Positions 45,491-56,094 of a stretch of 64,000 nt of DNA are shown here, piece by piece (positions within the stretch are counted from its first letter, which is position 1; each line of letters begins with the position of its first letter). Source of the stretch: Euphorbia lathyris (taxonomy: Eukaryota; Streptophyta; Magnoliopsida; Malpighiales; Euphorbiaceae); contig NC_088916.1 of NCBI RefSeq assembly GCF_963576675.1, forward strand, positions 13,430,501 to 13,494,500. The letters run 5' to 3'. Under the pieces are notes generated by a model. It was not told where the DNA came from, searched no databases, and was given only the letters and a program-made list of their open reading frames with translations. The translations under genes were made by a program, and so were the position numbers.

Positions 45491-46158
45491 TTTATTTATT
45501 TATAATAAATATTAATTATAGATAAATTATGTATTGATTGGAAATAAAAAATAAAAAATACGTATTGAAGTGTCCAATTAATTTTTATTTGGTAAATTAT
45601 ATTTATTTACCTTTTAGAACGTAAATTTAATTATACGTAAATTATGTATTGACTGGATAGAAAAAACGTATATATAAATTATTGATTGGAAATAAAAAAA
45701 TACGTAAATTATGTATTGCACGCGTTAATACGTAATTTATCTATAATTAATATTTATTATAATTAAAATAAATAAATCCATTTCCCTAAAGGAAAACGGG
45801 TAGCCCACCCGTTTTACCTAGGCAAAACGGGTAGGCTACCCTATTTTGCCTAGGCAAAATAGGGTAGTTCATGCTACCGGTCCATGCCGGACCGTATGGG
45901 CTACCCGTTTAGAGCAAATTCAACGAAAAAAAAATTTCTTTTTAAGTTCAATTCGTTAAATTTCAGATTATTGGTAAATATGAAACTTAGATGTTCAATT
46001 ATTTTTCCTTGTTTTGGAGGCATGATTTTTCTTCGTTTTGTTCTTCGGGGTTGAGAGAATTTCACTTTTTTGAATGAAAAATGAAAAGGGCAAAAATGTC
46101 AAACAGGAGGTGATGGTAAGTAAAATAGGGGCGACGTATAGCATAACCCTAAATATAT

Positions 46159-46435
46159 GGCAATAAAGTTATAGTTACAATGATTTGGACCACCGAAAAG
46201 CTGTCATGGCTGCCGTATCACAACATCACGACATGTTTAACATGTGGTAATAAAAAAATGAATTAGATCAATTTGAAATTCGAGTTAGGGTATCCAGGAA
46301 ATTATTATTTTTTATTTGTCACATGTCACCATGTGTTTACAAGTTGCGACATGTGTTACATATATTGTAAAGTGTTGTTGACATGGAAACCACGCCAGCT
46401 TCCACTGTCCAAATCGTGCAGCCATAGTGATTTTA
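46159..46435. other. Gene-free stretch
   Basis: No homology recognised. A frame at 46273-46512 has no domain. Confidence 0.45.
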
Positions 46436-46860
46436 TCAGTGTTCAAGAAAAAGGTTGTCTAGATCTCCTAGACTCTCAAAATAAAATTTCGTTCTTGTTT
46501 TTCCCTGCTTAGGCCCCCTGATTACTCTTTGGTCGTCTAAAAACTGCCTACGGTTCTTCATCATAATATTGTAAATGTAATTCAACGAACCTAGCCCATA
46601 CCAATATCGAGACAATTGTAGTGGCCGAAGGTACAAAGTCGGGTGACCACGTTCTTACATTCAGATAGTGACCTTGTACTATCCAAGACCCGTCACGAAT
46701 TACATGTTCCATATCTTCTAGCCTATCAAATTTGATAACGTAGAACCCATGTCCGAGATCCATCATGTTCCATAATTCTAGTATCCGGTTCCATAAAACA
46801 ATGAACCCAATATTCCCTATGATTTTAACGATCGGTGCATTTATCCAAACTTAAGACCAC
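46436..46860 (-). pseudogene. LINE ORF1 remnant with DUF4283-like region
   Basis: On the minus strand the reading gives INAPIVKIIGNIGFIVLWNR, then DLGHGFYVIKFDRLEDMEHV, IRDGSWIVQGHYLNVRTWSP and HLQYYDEEP. This is the DUF4283 order found in LINE ORF1 proteins. It changes frame at about 46600-46640 and ends without the zinc knuckle. It stands 0.6 kb upstream of the AP2/ERF start codon in the opposite direction. Confidence 0.78.
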
Positions 46861-47337
46861 TCTTCTACCAGTTGAGGAGCAATGATAATATTCGGGAAAA
46901 AGGATTCCTAAAAACACAATCAATTTTTCCCATTCCAGACTCGCAGAGATCAGTTAGGGGTTTAAGGTCTCTCTTGCATCAATTCGTCGGTGACAGAGTC
47001 TTTATAGGAGCAAGGAGAAGGAGATCGTGGGCGTGCTTACGATCCACCATCGCTGTTAGGAGGAATCAGAAGTTGGAGCAATCCAATGTTAAGAGAAGGA
47101 AGCGCCATATGATATATTTTTAAATATATATATTTAAAAAAAAATCTAAAAATCCTTTAGATTTTTTTTTAATGGAATCCTTTAGATTTTTTATTTATGT
47201 TTTTTTTGTAGGAAAAAAAAAAAATCTATGGTTGAGTTGTTGAAAGATCAAATAGGAGCAAGCAAGAGCAATAGAAAGTAAATGCATTGACTCACTCTTC
47301 TACTTATATATCTTTTATACTAATTAATAACTCCTCT
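46861..47337. other. Upstream region of the AP2/ERF gene
   Basis: No transposon signature is seen between the LINE remnant and the TATA box except T/A-rich runs at 47105-47225. A plus-strand frame at 46872-47123 (83 codons) has no recognisable domain. This is the probable proximal promoter. Confidence 0.5.
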
Positions 47338-47340
47338 CTC

Positions 47341-47348
47341 TATAAATA
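47341..47348 (+). promoter_or_regulatory. TATA box of the AP2/ERF gene
   Basis: TATAAATA preceded by a CT-rich run and followed by CTCTTCCACTTGCTCTC. A start about 25-35 bases downstream would give a 5' UTR of roughly 90 bases to the ATG at 47467. This supports the downstream start over an in-frame ATG at 47287, which lies before the TATA box. Confidence 0.7.
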
Positions 47349-47466
47349 TTTATACACTCTTCCACTTGCTCTCTTGTCTCCTATCTTCCTCATCATTTCC
47401 TCCTCCTCCCCTTCCCCGCCAAAATCCCCTCACTCAACTCACTCACTCACTTCTTCTTCCGATCTC

Positions 47467-48141
47467 ATGTTCACCCACGGCCGCCGGACTTCCCCTTCTT
47501 CAAAAATCGTTCGAATTATACTAACAGATCCCGACGCCACTGATTCCTCAAGCGACGACGAACAACACAAAACCCTCAAACGAATTAAATCCAAGACGCA
47601 TGTCAAAGAAATTAGTTTCCACCAATCAAAACCCCCAAAACCTTCTTCTACAATCAATTCTCAACACAAAACTAATAAAACACCTCCTGATTCCGACGCC
47701 TCTCGCCGGAAAAAGTTCAGAGGTGTTCGTCAGAGACCTTGGGGCCGTTGGGCGGCTGAGATTCGAGACCCGACCCGCCGAAAACGAGTCTGGCTCGGCA
47801 CTTTCGACACCGCTGAAGAAGCTGCTTCTGTTTACGATAAAGCAGCACTCAAGTTAAAAGGATCTAACGCCGTTACAAACTTTCCTAACGCTGTTATAAC
47901 GGGAAACACCGTCCACCACGGTTGTGATTCGGAATCGGAACCGGTTCCTAATCCTGCCTCGTTGTCGCCAACGTCGGTTCTCCGTTACGATGAATTCACG
48001 CCGTTTAATGGTCTCGATTTTGGGTTTGATATGGAGATGCCGTTGGGTTTAACGGACTTTATGTCGCCGAGAAATCAATGGGGCGGCGGCGGCGGCGAAG
48101 AATTCGTTGACATTGACGATTTCTTAATCGACGTTATATAA
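47467..48141 (+). CDS. AP2/ERF transcription factor, cytokinin response factor (ERF group VI) type
   Basis: Single-exon gene, 224 residues from ATG 47467. Residues 13-32 hold [20 protein letters not shown], the N-terminal CRF motif that defines ERF group VI. The DNA-binding AP2/ERF domain is at about 84-140 ([19 protein letters not shown] to NAVTNFP), with the A and D in WAAEIRD that mark ERF rather than DREB proteins, preceded by a basic SRRKK. A conserved [11 protein letters not shown] lies past the domain, a possible MAPK site in CRFs. The C-terminus is acidic ([11 protein letters not shown]). CRFs are nuclear regulators that bind GCC-box-type sites and act downstream of cytokinin and stress signals. 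The protein is shorter than typical CRFs of about 300 residues. Group assignment is firm; the exact orthologue is not. Confidence 0.93.
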   Translation: MFTHGRRTSPSSKIVRIILTDPDATDSSSDDEQHKTLKRIKSKTHVKEISFHQSKPPKPSSTINSQHKTNKTPPDSDASRRKKFRGVRQRPWGRWAAEIRDPTRRKRVWLGTFDTAEEAASVYDKAALKLKGSNAVTNFPNAVITGNTVHHGCDSESEPVPNPASLSPTSVLRYDEFTPFNGLDFGFDMEMPLGLTDFMSPRNQWGGGGGEEFVDIDDFLIDVI

Positions 48142-48816
48142 TTAAATTAAATTAATTTAATACCATTGGTCTGAGAAATTTTGGTGAGTGTTTGGTAATT
48201 TGCACTTTCTCATTAATGATGTGGCGACATATGATTGGTTGTGAAAGATGACGAAAGCAAGCAAGCATGTTTATTTTGTAATTCCTAAAGTGCCCTCGTT
48301 GTGGAGGATAGTTTGATTAGTCAAACTATGCGGGAGTGTAAACTAGAGTGGAGTTTTTTAGCTGATTATAGGAAAAAATTGATAAGGCGATTTTGTCACG
48401 TGTATGATTTTAAAAAAGAATTACTATTAGATATTTTTATATTATATAGTTTTGTTTTTTTTTTGGTTAAGTTATGCAATAATAGATTGTAATTGTTGTC
48501 TCTATATGTGGCATTATTATATCTTTAATACTATTATGGGATGTTTATATGCTTATTTTTGGGTTGAGGTGGAACATGTCTATTCAAATTAATTTTTAAA
48601 AATGTTTATCTTAAAATCATTTTATTTCATTCCATAAACTCACAACCGCTGCTAATTTACAAAATAAATAAAGTTTTAAATAATATATTGGTGTTCACAG
48701 ATTAAAATTTGGTTATTCAAAGTTTACCTTGTAAATAAAATGTTTACGGAATCTTTGTTGAAAAAGGAGTAAAAGCATTTCAACTGTCAGAATTCTTTTT
48801 AAATTCTTAACATATT
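48142..48816. other. 3' flank of the AP2/ERF gene
   Basis: AT-rich sequence. GTTTATTTTGTAATTCC near 48269 could serve as a far-upstream poly(A) element, but no clear AATAAA follows. A frame at 48301-48492 has no domain and is not called. Confidence 0.45.
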
Positions 48817-49633
48817 GTGTAAATTATATTTATGGCCACTCAACTTTATCTATTTTAATATTATAACCACCGAACTTCAACTTTTAAAAATATACTTACT
48901 AAACTTGGGTCAAATACATGAATATCATAATTAAGTACAAAATTATAACTAAGTCATATCACTAAACTTAATTCTTAATATGTCATTATTCTCTATATAT
49001 TATGATTTTACACCATAATTTAAAAATTATAGACTCCAATTCATAAATCATAAACCCTGAAAAATATATTCTAAACTTTTAATTTATAAATTCTAATTTT
49101 TAAAATATATTAAAATTACTGATTTTACTAGTTTGACATAATCTAAAATTATGACTTCACATAGTTGTAGATAGTTTTTAAAATATGAATTTCTGTGTAA
49201 TTTTCCCACTAAAATTTACACTTTTTAACACCGGTGGCCACTCAATGCCTCAAAACGACTGCTGACGGTTTGAAAATAAAAAATTCGAAGAGTTAATGAT
49301 ATTCTAAGAAATTTTAATTCTTGAAAATTTTCATTTTGATGTCATTTAAGTGTTGTTTGGTTAGAAGAGATAGTGAATTTTTAGAGAGAGAAAGCTCCAA
49401 AAATGTGATTTTGAAAAATAAAAAATATAGTTTCATTGTAAATGTTGTTCCGAACAACTTTAATTCTTGAATATTTCCATTTTAAGGTTGTTAACGGTCA
49501 TTTTGAGGACTTAGTTAAAGTTGAGTGGTCACCGGTGTTAAAAAGTGTAAAGTTTAATGGTGTTAAGAATTGAAGTTCAGTGGTCACAATATTAAAATAA
49601 ATAAAGTTCAGTGGCCATGGGTATAATTTACCC
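48817..49633. mobile_element. Foldback element, shared-core family, copy 3
   Basis: The left arm begins GTGTAAATTATATTTATGGCC, then ACTCAACTTTATC. The right arm, read inward, gives GGGTAAATTATACCCATGGCC. The core is in the reverse orientation of the 59523 copy: TAATTCTTGAAAATTTTCAT, GATGTCATTTAAGTGTTG, GAGAGAGAAAGCTCC, and later GGTTGTTAACGGTC. Flanks do not show a clear TSD. Confidence 0.65.
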
Positions 49634-49672
49634 CTAGATAATTATATCTTCGAGATGAAATTAAATGGAATT

Positions 49673-49716
49673 AATATTAGGGATAAGCACAATCAATATT
49701 AGGGATAAGCACAATC
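49673..49716. repeat. 22-bp tandem duplication
   Basis: AATATTAGGGATAAGCACAA plus TC occurs twice in direct succession (49673-49694 and 49695-49716), identical. Confidence 0.9.
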
Positions 49717-49719
49717 GTA

Positions 49720-50440
49720 ATATTAGCAAGCGTTAAGGAAAACAACAACTTCTAACAATTCCACCCCCGCACGAAACATATCCTCTCCAATAATATGCTA
49801 AAGTTTTTGACAAAAACCCGGATCTAAACCATCAGGGTCCGGGATTTATCGGGATGTATATGAAAAGTAGCTACACAGAATTCTTCTAAGGAAAAAAAGT
49901 TGTAACAAATGTATCATTTTCTGCCAAATTCCGTAACGTAACGTAACATAATCAATATCTAACTCAGCCTCACCTTCAACAACCTCAAATAACTTCGAAT
50001 AATAATCTAAAACCTCAGTTTCAACTTCATTTGCCCACTGTAAAATGAGTAATTTGATTACGCCTTTTCTCTTGGGAAGTCATTGTATGAAAAAACTTAC
50101 TGTTTTGATCACCTTCTTTTAACCATTGGATCTTAGAAAACTACCGCCAATAAACCTGATCTTGGTCCAACACATCATGTAGCCGTTGACAACACTGGAG
50201 GACATGATATGCTACCAAGGTGGCCTAGATTATTTTTTGCATTCGCAAGCCGATTAGAGAACTAATAACAGAAATTCGTCTCCCGTTCTTCATTACACCC
50301 TTATAAGATTGATTCATTACACCCTTATAAGATTCAATTCGATTCAGAAAACCGATCCCTCGAAAATGGTCCCACGAGTTGATAACCTTGTTCACAAAGG
50401 ACAAAAAGAGTAAGTATTCAAAATAATGGGAAGATAATCC
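49720..50440 (-). pseudogene. LINE ORF2 fragment: linker and start of RT
   Basis: On the minus strand the reading gives FVNKVINSWDHFRGIGFLNR near 50390, then IQWLKEGDQNSKFFHTMTSQ and EKRRNQITHFTVG near 50030-50130, the typical linker between endonuclease and RT. Near 49740-49850 it gives DPDGLDPGFCQKL and HIIGEDMFRAGVELL, the first RT block. A 24-bp tandem duplication (ATTACACCCTTATAAGATT repeated at about 50293 and 50317) adds a copy. There are several stops. Confidence 0.75.
50293..50340. repeat. 24-bp tandem duplication inside a LINE fragment
   Basis: ATTACACCCTTATAAGATT with a short following sequence appears twice in a row, differing at a couple of bases (GATTC versus CAATTC). Confidence 0.85.
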
Positions 50441-50615
50441 CATGCGGAAAATGAAGCACTTTGTTTTTATAATTAGGAGTTTAATGTAGCACTTATAGTT
50501 GTTGACAAATTAAATGTATGAAAATGAGTGATTATACATATGGGAATATATCATTAATGAGTGAACTTCTATTTCAAGGTTGGTTGAACTTTCAAAGTAA
50601 GTATACATATGGAAT

Positions 50616-51090
50616 GGGTAAAATTACACCCATGGCTACTAAACTTTACTCATTTGATATTATGGTCACTGAAGTTCAATTCTTAACATTATGATCACTG
50701 AACTTTACATTTTTTAACATCGGCGGCCACTCAACACCTCAAAACGACCACTAACGGTCTGAAATTCGAAGAGTTAATAATATTTTACAAAACTTTAATT
50801 CTTGAAAATTTTTGTTTTGATATCATTTTGGTGTTGTTTAGTTAGGATTGAGAGAAAGTGAATTTTAGAGAGAGAAATCTCCAAAAAAAAAGTGATTTTG
50901 GAAAATAAAAAATATGGTTTCATGATAAATGTTGTTCTGAACAACTTTAATTCTTAAAGGTCATTTTGATGACTTGATTAAAGTTAATATTAAAATGTGT
51001 AATGTTTAGTGGTCATACTGTTAAGAATTAAAGTTAATGACTATAATGTTAAAATACGTAACTTTCAATGGCCATGGGTGTAATTTACCC
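50616..51090. mobile_element. Foldback element, shared-core family, copy 4, near-perfect 10-bp TSD
   Basis: Left end GGGTAAAATTACACCCATGG; right end, read inward, GGGTAAATTACACCCATGGC. Arms contain units such as TTATGGTCACTGAAGTTCAA and ATTATGATCACTGAACTTT. Flanks CATATGGAAT (50606-50615) and TATATGGAAT (51091-51100) match at 9 of 10 bases, in the Mutator 9-11 bp range. The core matches the 59523 copy in reverse orientation. Confidence 0.78.
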
Positions 51091-51100
51091 TATATGGAAT

Positions 51101-51372
51101 TGTATTTTATTTTTTCTTATTTGTCGTTATTAAACAGTGACATTTTAGTCTAGAATTTTCAGCATGAGACATGTGTCTTAAACATGAATCCCAACTAGAA
51201 TTCCGAATTTTCTTTGGTTATGTCGGATTGGTCTCCTCAGAATATCTCGTTTCTTTTTCTAAAAGGTTTCTGCTGTACCATCAAAATCATTCACTTCTTT
51301 TACCTTCTTCGCTGTTCAAACGAATATAATCTAAAATAAAAAATAGTTTTATGTTAAAATATCTTTTTATCA
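51101..51372. other. Unassigned stretch
   Basis: No homology recognised. A T-run at about 51373-51382 marks the 3' poly(A) end of the minus-strand LINE that follows. Confidence 0.45.
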
Positions 51373-51830
51373 TTTTTTTTTTAAGAAAAACTAATATATT
51401 AATAACAGAAAGAAGCATCCCAAATTAGAATGCTTCCAATGAATACAGGACTAGTTTAATGAAAAAAAGAATTAGAATAGGAACGAGCATTTCGTGCCAA
51501 AGCGTGAGCTGTCCCGTTCGCTAACCTTGAAACAAAAATCACCTCAAATCTTGGATGATTATGAATAACCTTTCTAATATCTTGAATGATTTGCCCAAAC
51601 TCGGTGAGATCACTGTGTTGTGTCCGGACCGAGTCCAATACAACCTTTGCGTCGCTTTCGACTATTACTGAGGTATAACCTAAAGATAGAATCCAGCCCA
51701 AACTTTCTTTGAGTGTCATTGTTTCCGCCATTTTGACCGATACCATACCCAGTTTGTGTGTACTATATCCTTGAATGAAACTACCCATACAGTTGCGCCG
51801 CGGCGGCGACGTTGCACTTCAGATAATTGT
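51373..51830 (-). pseudogene. LINE RNase H domain and A-tail
   Basis: On the minus strand: DPPPYNYLKCNVAAAAQLYG near 51780-51830 (the usual domain start), one stop, then MGSFIQGYSTHKLG. SVIVESDAKVVLDSVRTQHS and FVSRLANGTAHALAR follow to 51456, the RVT_3-type RNase H of plant L1-type LINEs. The catalytic-type ESD and the final RLANGTAHALAR block are intact. The T-run at 51373-51382 is the A-tail. Better preserved than the other RNase H relics in the window. Confidence 0.85.
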
Positions 51831-52017
51831 ACGGTGGCGGGTCCCGTTTAGGAATTGAGGAGATCTGTCACTTTCAGCTCATGGAGCTCCGTCTCTATTC
51901 CGTCACTTTTATCAAAATATTTAATAATATGATATTTAATTAATTTTCAAAATATTTAAATAAAATAAAATTAGAATTAGAATATTTTAATAACTTTGTT
52001 AATATAATTGTAAAATG

Positions 52018-52529
52018 GGATAAAGTGAAAAAATATATCTAATACTCAGAAGCAATTTTATCTGTAACATCTAAAATTGTGCAATTTACCCCTAATATTA
52101 GTAGTTAAGAACAATTTTACCCCTAAAATTGAGAAGTTGGGTCATTTTGAAAAATAATTCATCAAACTGTGTTCTCGATCATGAATCTTGTCAGCTACAC
52201 TTCACATTGGATCATTTTATAACTATTAGTAACATTATAAACATATGATTAGACGTGATTTTTTTAAACAAATATACTATATTTTGCACGAGTTGGACGA
52301 AAAAATTCAAAGTCAGGTATAAAAATATTAATATCTAATTATATTATTAAATCACAAAAAAATGTCAAATCTTTTTTTTAGAACCAACTGATATGCAATT
52401 TGTGCAAAATAAAAAACAATAAATTGACTCAACTTATCGATATAGGGTAAAATTGCTGTTGACTATTAATGTTAGTGGTAAAATTGCTCCTGACTGTAAA
52501 CATAATGAGTATTTCTGTACCTTATCCTA
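52018..52529. mobile_element. Foldback element with ACCCCTAA-type arms
   Basis: Left end GGGATAAAGTGAAAAAATAT, then GCAATTTTATC. Right end, read inward, AGGATAAGGTACAGAAATAC, then GGAGCAATTTTACC. Arms contain CTAATATTAGTAGTTAAGAA and its inverse TTGACTATTAATGTTAG. The interior has no coding sequence. No clear TSD. Confidence 0.6.
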
Positions 52530-52605
52530 TTATAAACTTTAAACAATACCATTTCATAAACCGAAGGAATACATTTAATTTTTGGTTATTTTAATTAGAT
52601 GTATT

Positions 52606-52730
52606 TTTTTTTGGTTCGTAAGTGTATCCACCGCCGACAGCAGTGGCTATTCACTTTCGCAGATGGTTTGCACCTCTATGGGTGGGACTGCTGGCCACGG
52701 AGATTCTTTCCATTCCCAAAGGTGATGATC
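52606..52730 (-). mobile_element. 125-bp retro-insertion with 17-bp TSD and poly(A)
   Basis: TTTTAATTAGATGTATT is present at 52589-52605 and again at 52731-52747. The segment between ends in seven T residues at its left edge, so on the minus strand it is a 118-bp GC-richer sequence starting GATCATCACCTTTGGGAATG and ending in an A-tail. Long TSD plus A-tail indicates LINE-driven retroposition. I do not recognise the donor; it could be a 5'-truncated LINE 3' end or a processed transcript. Confidence 0.72.
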
Positions 52731-52747
52731 TTTTAATTAGATGTATT

Positions 52748-53620
52748 AATTAACCAGGATAGTTGAAGTTGAGTTCAAATCGAAACTACATAAAAATTTG
52801 GCTCCAAATGGCTCATCTCAAATTAGGATCAACTTGAGACATTAACAAACGGATGTTGAACTTCCTTAAGTTGGATTTAAAAGCTTAATTATTTGTTCAT
52901 TACTATAGTTCATTAGTTTTTAATTCAAACTCAAATAATTAATGACCACGAGTAAAAAAAAAAAAAAAGTAATTAGTCCTTTACTTTAATTCTCAACTAG
53001 TCACAACTCACAAGGTCATTCAAAAAAATCCGCTTAAAGACTACTTTGGCTTTTGACTAGTCCGGAAATTAGGAATTCAAAGCTCAAAATATAAATCTTA
53101 AAGATTAATATGTTTTTCCCTCCTCAAGTTTTCTCTTTACTTTGTCATCCACACAAGTAGCACTAACAACTACAATCCATACATAATCACACTGGCAACA
53201 AGGCCTTTTCGATCTTAGAGTTTGTCTTCTCCGATCACTAGTAGCAGCTAGTATTCTTGAGCTCGGCCAGGACAAGTAATTGTTTTTTTTAATCATTTAC
53301 ATTCATGTGGAGTATGTTATATTTTTGTCTTTTATGTTACTTATTATATACATATATGATGAATCTAGTTAAATTTCGGTAAAAGCTCAGCCTAGTCAAA
53401 GATCAGCTCGAGACATTAAAGAGCCAATGTCGAACCTATTTATGCTTAGTCTCGGTTCGGCTAAGAAATTGTGTTAATTCTCAATGTTTTAATGTTGATC
53501 AGTTTTAGCCCCATGCAATGGTGGAATTACCATTTGACTGTTTAGAGTGCAAAAAAATAAACTTAACATATTGATGTGCGACTCACAAATTCAGTTAATC
53601 TAGAAAAACTTGAGAGACGA
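52748..53620. other. Gene-free stretch
   Basis: No coding homology. A minus-strand frame at 53105-53296 lacks a domain. Confidence 0.5.
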
Positions 53621-53635
53621 CAACCCAATTTGTCA

Positions 53636-53740
53636 CACCCGATGCCGATTGAGGTCGTCTAGGGTCGGATGTGACAGTTTGGTATCCGAGCTTTAGGTTA
53701 AATTCTTCGGACCTAAGGTTGATAGGAATTGAGGAATATC
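53636..53740 (+). repeat. Gypsy-like LTR end and primer-site fragment
   Basis: CACACCCGATGCCGA, then GTCGGATGTGACAG followed by TTTGGTATCCGAGC. The pairing of TGTGACA with GTTTGGTATCxGAGC resembles the 3' end of a Tekay/Del-type gypsy LTR followed by its primer site. No further element sequence follows, so only a scrap is left. Confidence 0.45.
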
Positions 53741-53843
53741 GATATTTGGTGATAGCTACATAATTACTGTAAAGAATAAGTTAATAGTTAATATATTTTT
53801 AACTATGGTTAAATGAAGGATAGATATTTTATTTTCTTATTAC

Positions 53844-55450
53844 TGTTAGGAATATTCAGGCATAGGCTTCGTGTACATAAGTTACAGTGTTTATTGACTT
53901 ACTGGTATTGTAACCTGATTCATTTGAATCATCTTCTTCATGTAATTCTTAAATCAAGAAGCACAATTCTTCTATTATCAAGATGGTATTAGAAGAATTT
54001 TTGCTAAAATTCCGCAAATCATAGTTCTTTATGCAGATGATTCATCTGCACCATTCTTCAAATTCAACACAGTTTTTTTCTTGAAACGATGATTCTTCAT
54101 CTGCTTTCTTTTTCCTTCTTTTAATCCAGAATCATACTGATTCTATCTCTTTCCGATCGTATTTCTTCGATCGTTTCTTCTTTCCTTTTGTTTTTAGATC
54201 ATGGTTTTTACTGCTCGAAGCTCAGTTTTCATGGTGCCTTCTCGAATTGACGAATCAAGTGTCTATTATGTCCATTCTGATGAGAATCATGCTCTCATTC
54301 TTGTCTCGTCGATTTTGGCTAATTCAGGTTCGAACTATCATTCTTTGGCTTGTAGTATGAAAATGTCCTTAATGTCGAAAAACAAATTAGATTTTGTTGA
54401 CGGTTCAATAGTCAACCCAGGGGTAACAGATCCAATGTTTAAAGCTTGAGGATATTGTAATAATCTCGTTTTGTCCTGGATTAATCGATATTGGGCTCAT
54501 GCTATTGCACAGAGTATTGTGTGGAGTGATAGTGCATAGGTTGTTTGGGAGAATTTAAAAGAGCATTTCTCACTGCCTGATGTTTATCGTATAGCGGACT
54601 TACAGGGAGAAATTTAAAATATTCAGTAAGAAGATCAATCTATTACAGAGTATTTCGCTTCTTTACAGGTTTTATGGGATGAGTACAGTGAACTAAGGCC
54701 TTTACATGTGTGTATATGTAGTGGTTGTGATTGCAATTTAACTAATGCAATAAAGGTTATTCAAGAAAAGGACGTGGTTATTTGGTTTTTTTGAAGGGGT
54801 TAAATGGTTCTTTTGGGACTGTTAAATCACATGTTATGATCTTAGAGCCTTTGCCTACTATCAATAAGGTTTTTTCTCTTATTCTTCAGCATGAGAGGCA
54901 ATTTATTATACCAAATAACCTTGGTGCAAGACATGAGATAGTTGCTTTTGTTCAACAAAAGAATGTTCCTCATTATGTAAACAAGCAACCAGAAAGTTCT
55001 TCAACTTCTATAAAGAAGTGTTCTTACTGTGAATTTGGAAATCATACCGTAGACACTTGCTACAAAAAAGCATGGTTATCCACCAGGCTACTAGAAGAAG
55101 AGCCACATTTCATGGAAAAGCAAATGTTGTAATGAGTATTCAAGATGATTTGAATACTGAAGATCATCATCCTGATAGTATTTTGGGACATTCACCAGGC
55201 ATGTTTACTAATGCTTCTAATTTGCCTGTTTTTACAATAGAACATGTGCATCAATTTCAACAGTTTCTTTAGTTTCAAGAATATGCGAAGGCCAAAGTTT
55301 TTCAACAAGTTGCACATGCTGCTTCTGCTAAGGGTTTTTCTGGTACTGATCAGGATGTGCAATTAGCTGATTCAGGTAATGTAATATTATCTGTTTTACA
55401 TAATTCTGATTCTAAAACCGTTTGGATTGTTGATACGTCATATTTGCAAT
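53844..55450 (+). pseudogene. Truncated copia element: LTR, gag and start of protease
   Basis: A putative LTR runs from TGTTAGGAATATTCAGGC (53844) to TCTATTATCA (53980), followed by a decayed primer site TGGTATTAGAAG (53984-53995). Gag at 54201-54449 reads MKMSLMSKNKLDFVDGSI, then breaks. At 54782-55132 in another frame it reads FLKGLNGSFGTVKSHVMILE, then a zinc-knuckle-like CSYCEFGNHTVDTC. Near 55420 WIVDTS marks the protease, and the element stops. Gag is related to that of the 4.9-kb element (MKMALMSKNKLEFIDGS). Integrase, RT and 3' LTR are missing. Confidence 0.8.
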
Positions 55451-55619
55451 GATTTGTCTTGTTTATCAAACGAAATTGTTTCAAATTGGTTAAACTAGAA
55501 ATTTTAAATTTAAGTTTTAATGTATATAGTAAATTTTAATTTATTTAAGAAAAGTATACCTAAGTATCTTACGAGCTTTGAATTCGTTAATCATATAAAA
55601 AACGTTTCAAAATAAATCA

Positions 55620-56094
55620 GTGGTTATACTGTTTTGTTGATGGAGGATTATAATATTTGTTTTTTTTTTTTTGTGAAAACGAGGACGGTGCTTGTTAACA
55701 TTTGCAAATCGAGGACTTTTGTGTTGGTATTGCCAAATTTGGCTGTTAACGATCTCAAAATGAAAATTTTTAAGATTTAAAGTTGTTTAATTTCATATTT
55801 ACTATGTAACCATATTTTTTATTTTTCAAAATCATCATTTTTAAGCTTTCTCTCTCTAAACATTAATTTTTTCTCTTCTCGCCAAACAATATCTAAATAA
55901 CATCAAAACTAAAAAGTTGAAATATTAAAATTGTTTAAAATATAATTAAATTTGTGAATGTATTTTGAGATCGTTAACGGTTAAATTTTTCAATGCCAAT
56001 TGAAAAGTTATTGATTTGCAAATATCAACAAATAGAATTGTTATTTTGCTAAAATAAATATTACAGTCCTCCATCTATAAAATAATGTAACCAC
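55620..56094. mobile_element. Foldback element, shared-core family, copy 5
   Basis: Left end GTGGTTATACTGTTTTGTTG, then GATGGAGGATTATAATATT. Right end, read inward, GTGGTTACATTATTTTATAG, then GATGGAGGACTGTAATATT. The core carries ACGATCTCAAAATGAAAATT, AAGATTTAAAGTTGTTTAA, then a second ATCAAAACTAAAAAGTTGAA. Ends differ from the GGGTAAATTACACCC ends of copies 4 and 6. Confidence 0.65.

Larger units (their letters stand above)
34870..46149. mobile_element. Mutator-like foldback element interrupted by a 10.2-kb copia element
   Basis: The left part (34870-35256) and right part (45496-46149) are inverted copies of each other. Left reads TGGATTGCTATTCGTCGCCC; the right read inward gives GGGTTATGCTATACGTCGCC. 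The correspondence continues through GCCTCCAAAACAAGG, GGACCGGTAGCATGAAC and GGGTAGCCTACCCG-type blocks to TTTATTTATT at the copia junction. Flanks TAAATATAG (34861-34869) and TAAATATAT (46150-46158) match at 8 of 9 bases, fitting a Mutator-type TSD. Without the copia and one copy of its TSD the element would be about 1.04 kb. Confidence 0.82.

Noticed and set aside
46872..47123. 83-codon plus-strand frame just upstream of the AP2/ERF gene
   Set aside because: Basic but without a domain; it may be an upstream exon or LINE-derived sequence, but nothing in the sequence decides this.
47287..47466. Upstream in-frame ATG that would add 60 residues to the AP2/ERF protein
   Set aside because: It lies before the TATA box at 47341. 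The added residues are hydrophobic and Ser/Pro-rich and unlike known CRF N-termini.
48301..48492. 63-codon frame downstream of the AP2/ERF gene
   Set aside because: AT-rich, with no recognisable motif; probably 3' flanking sequence.
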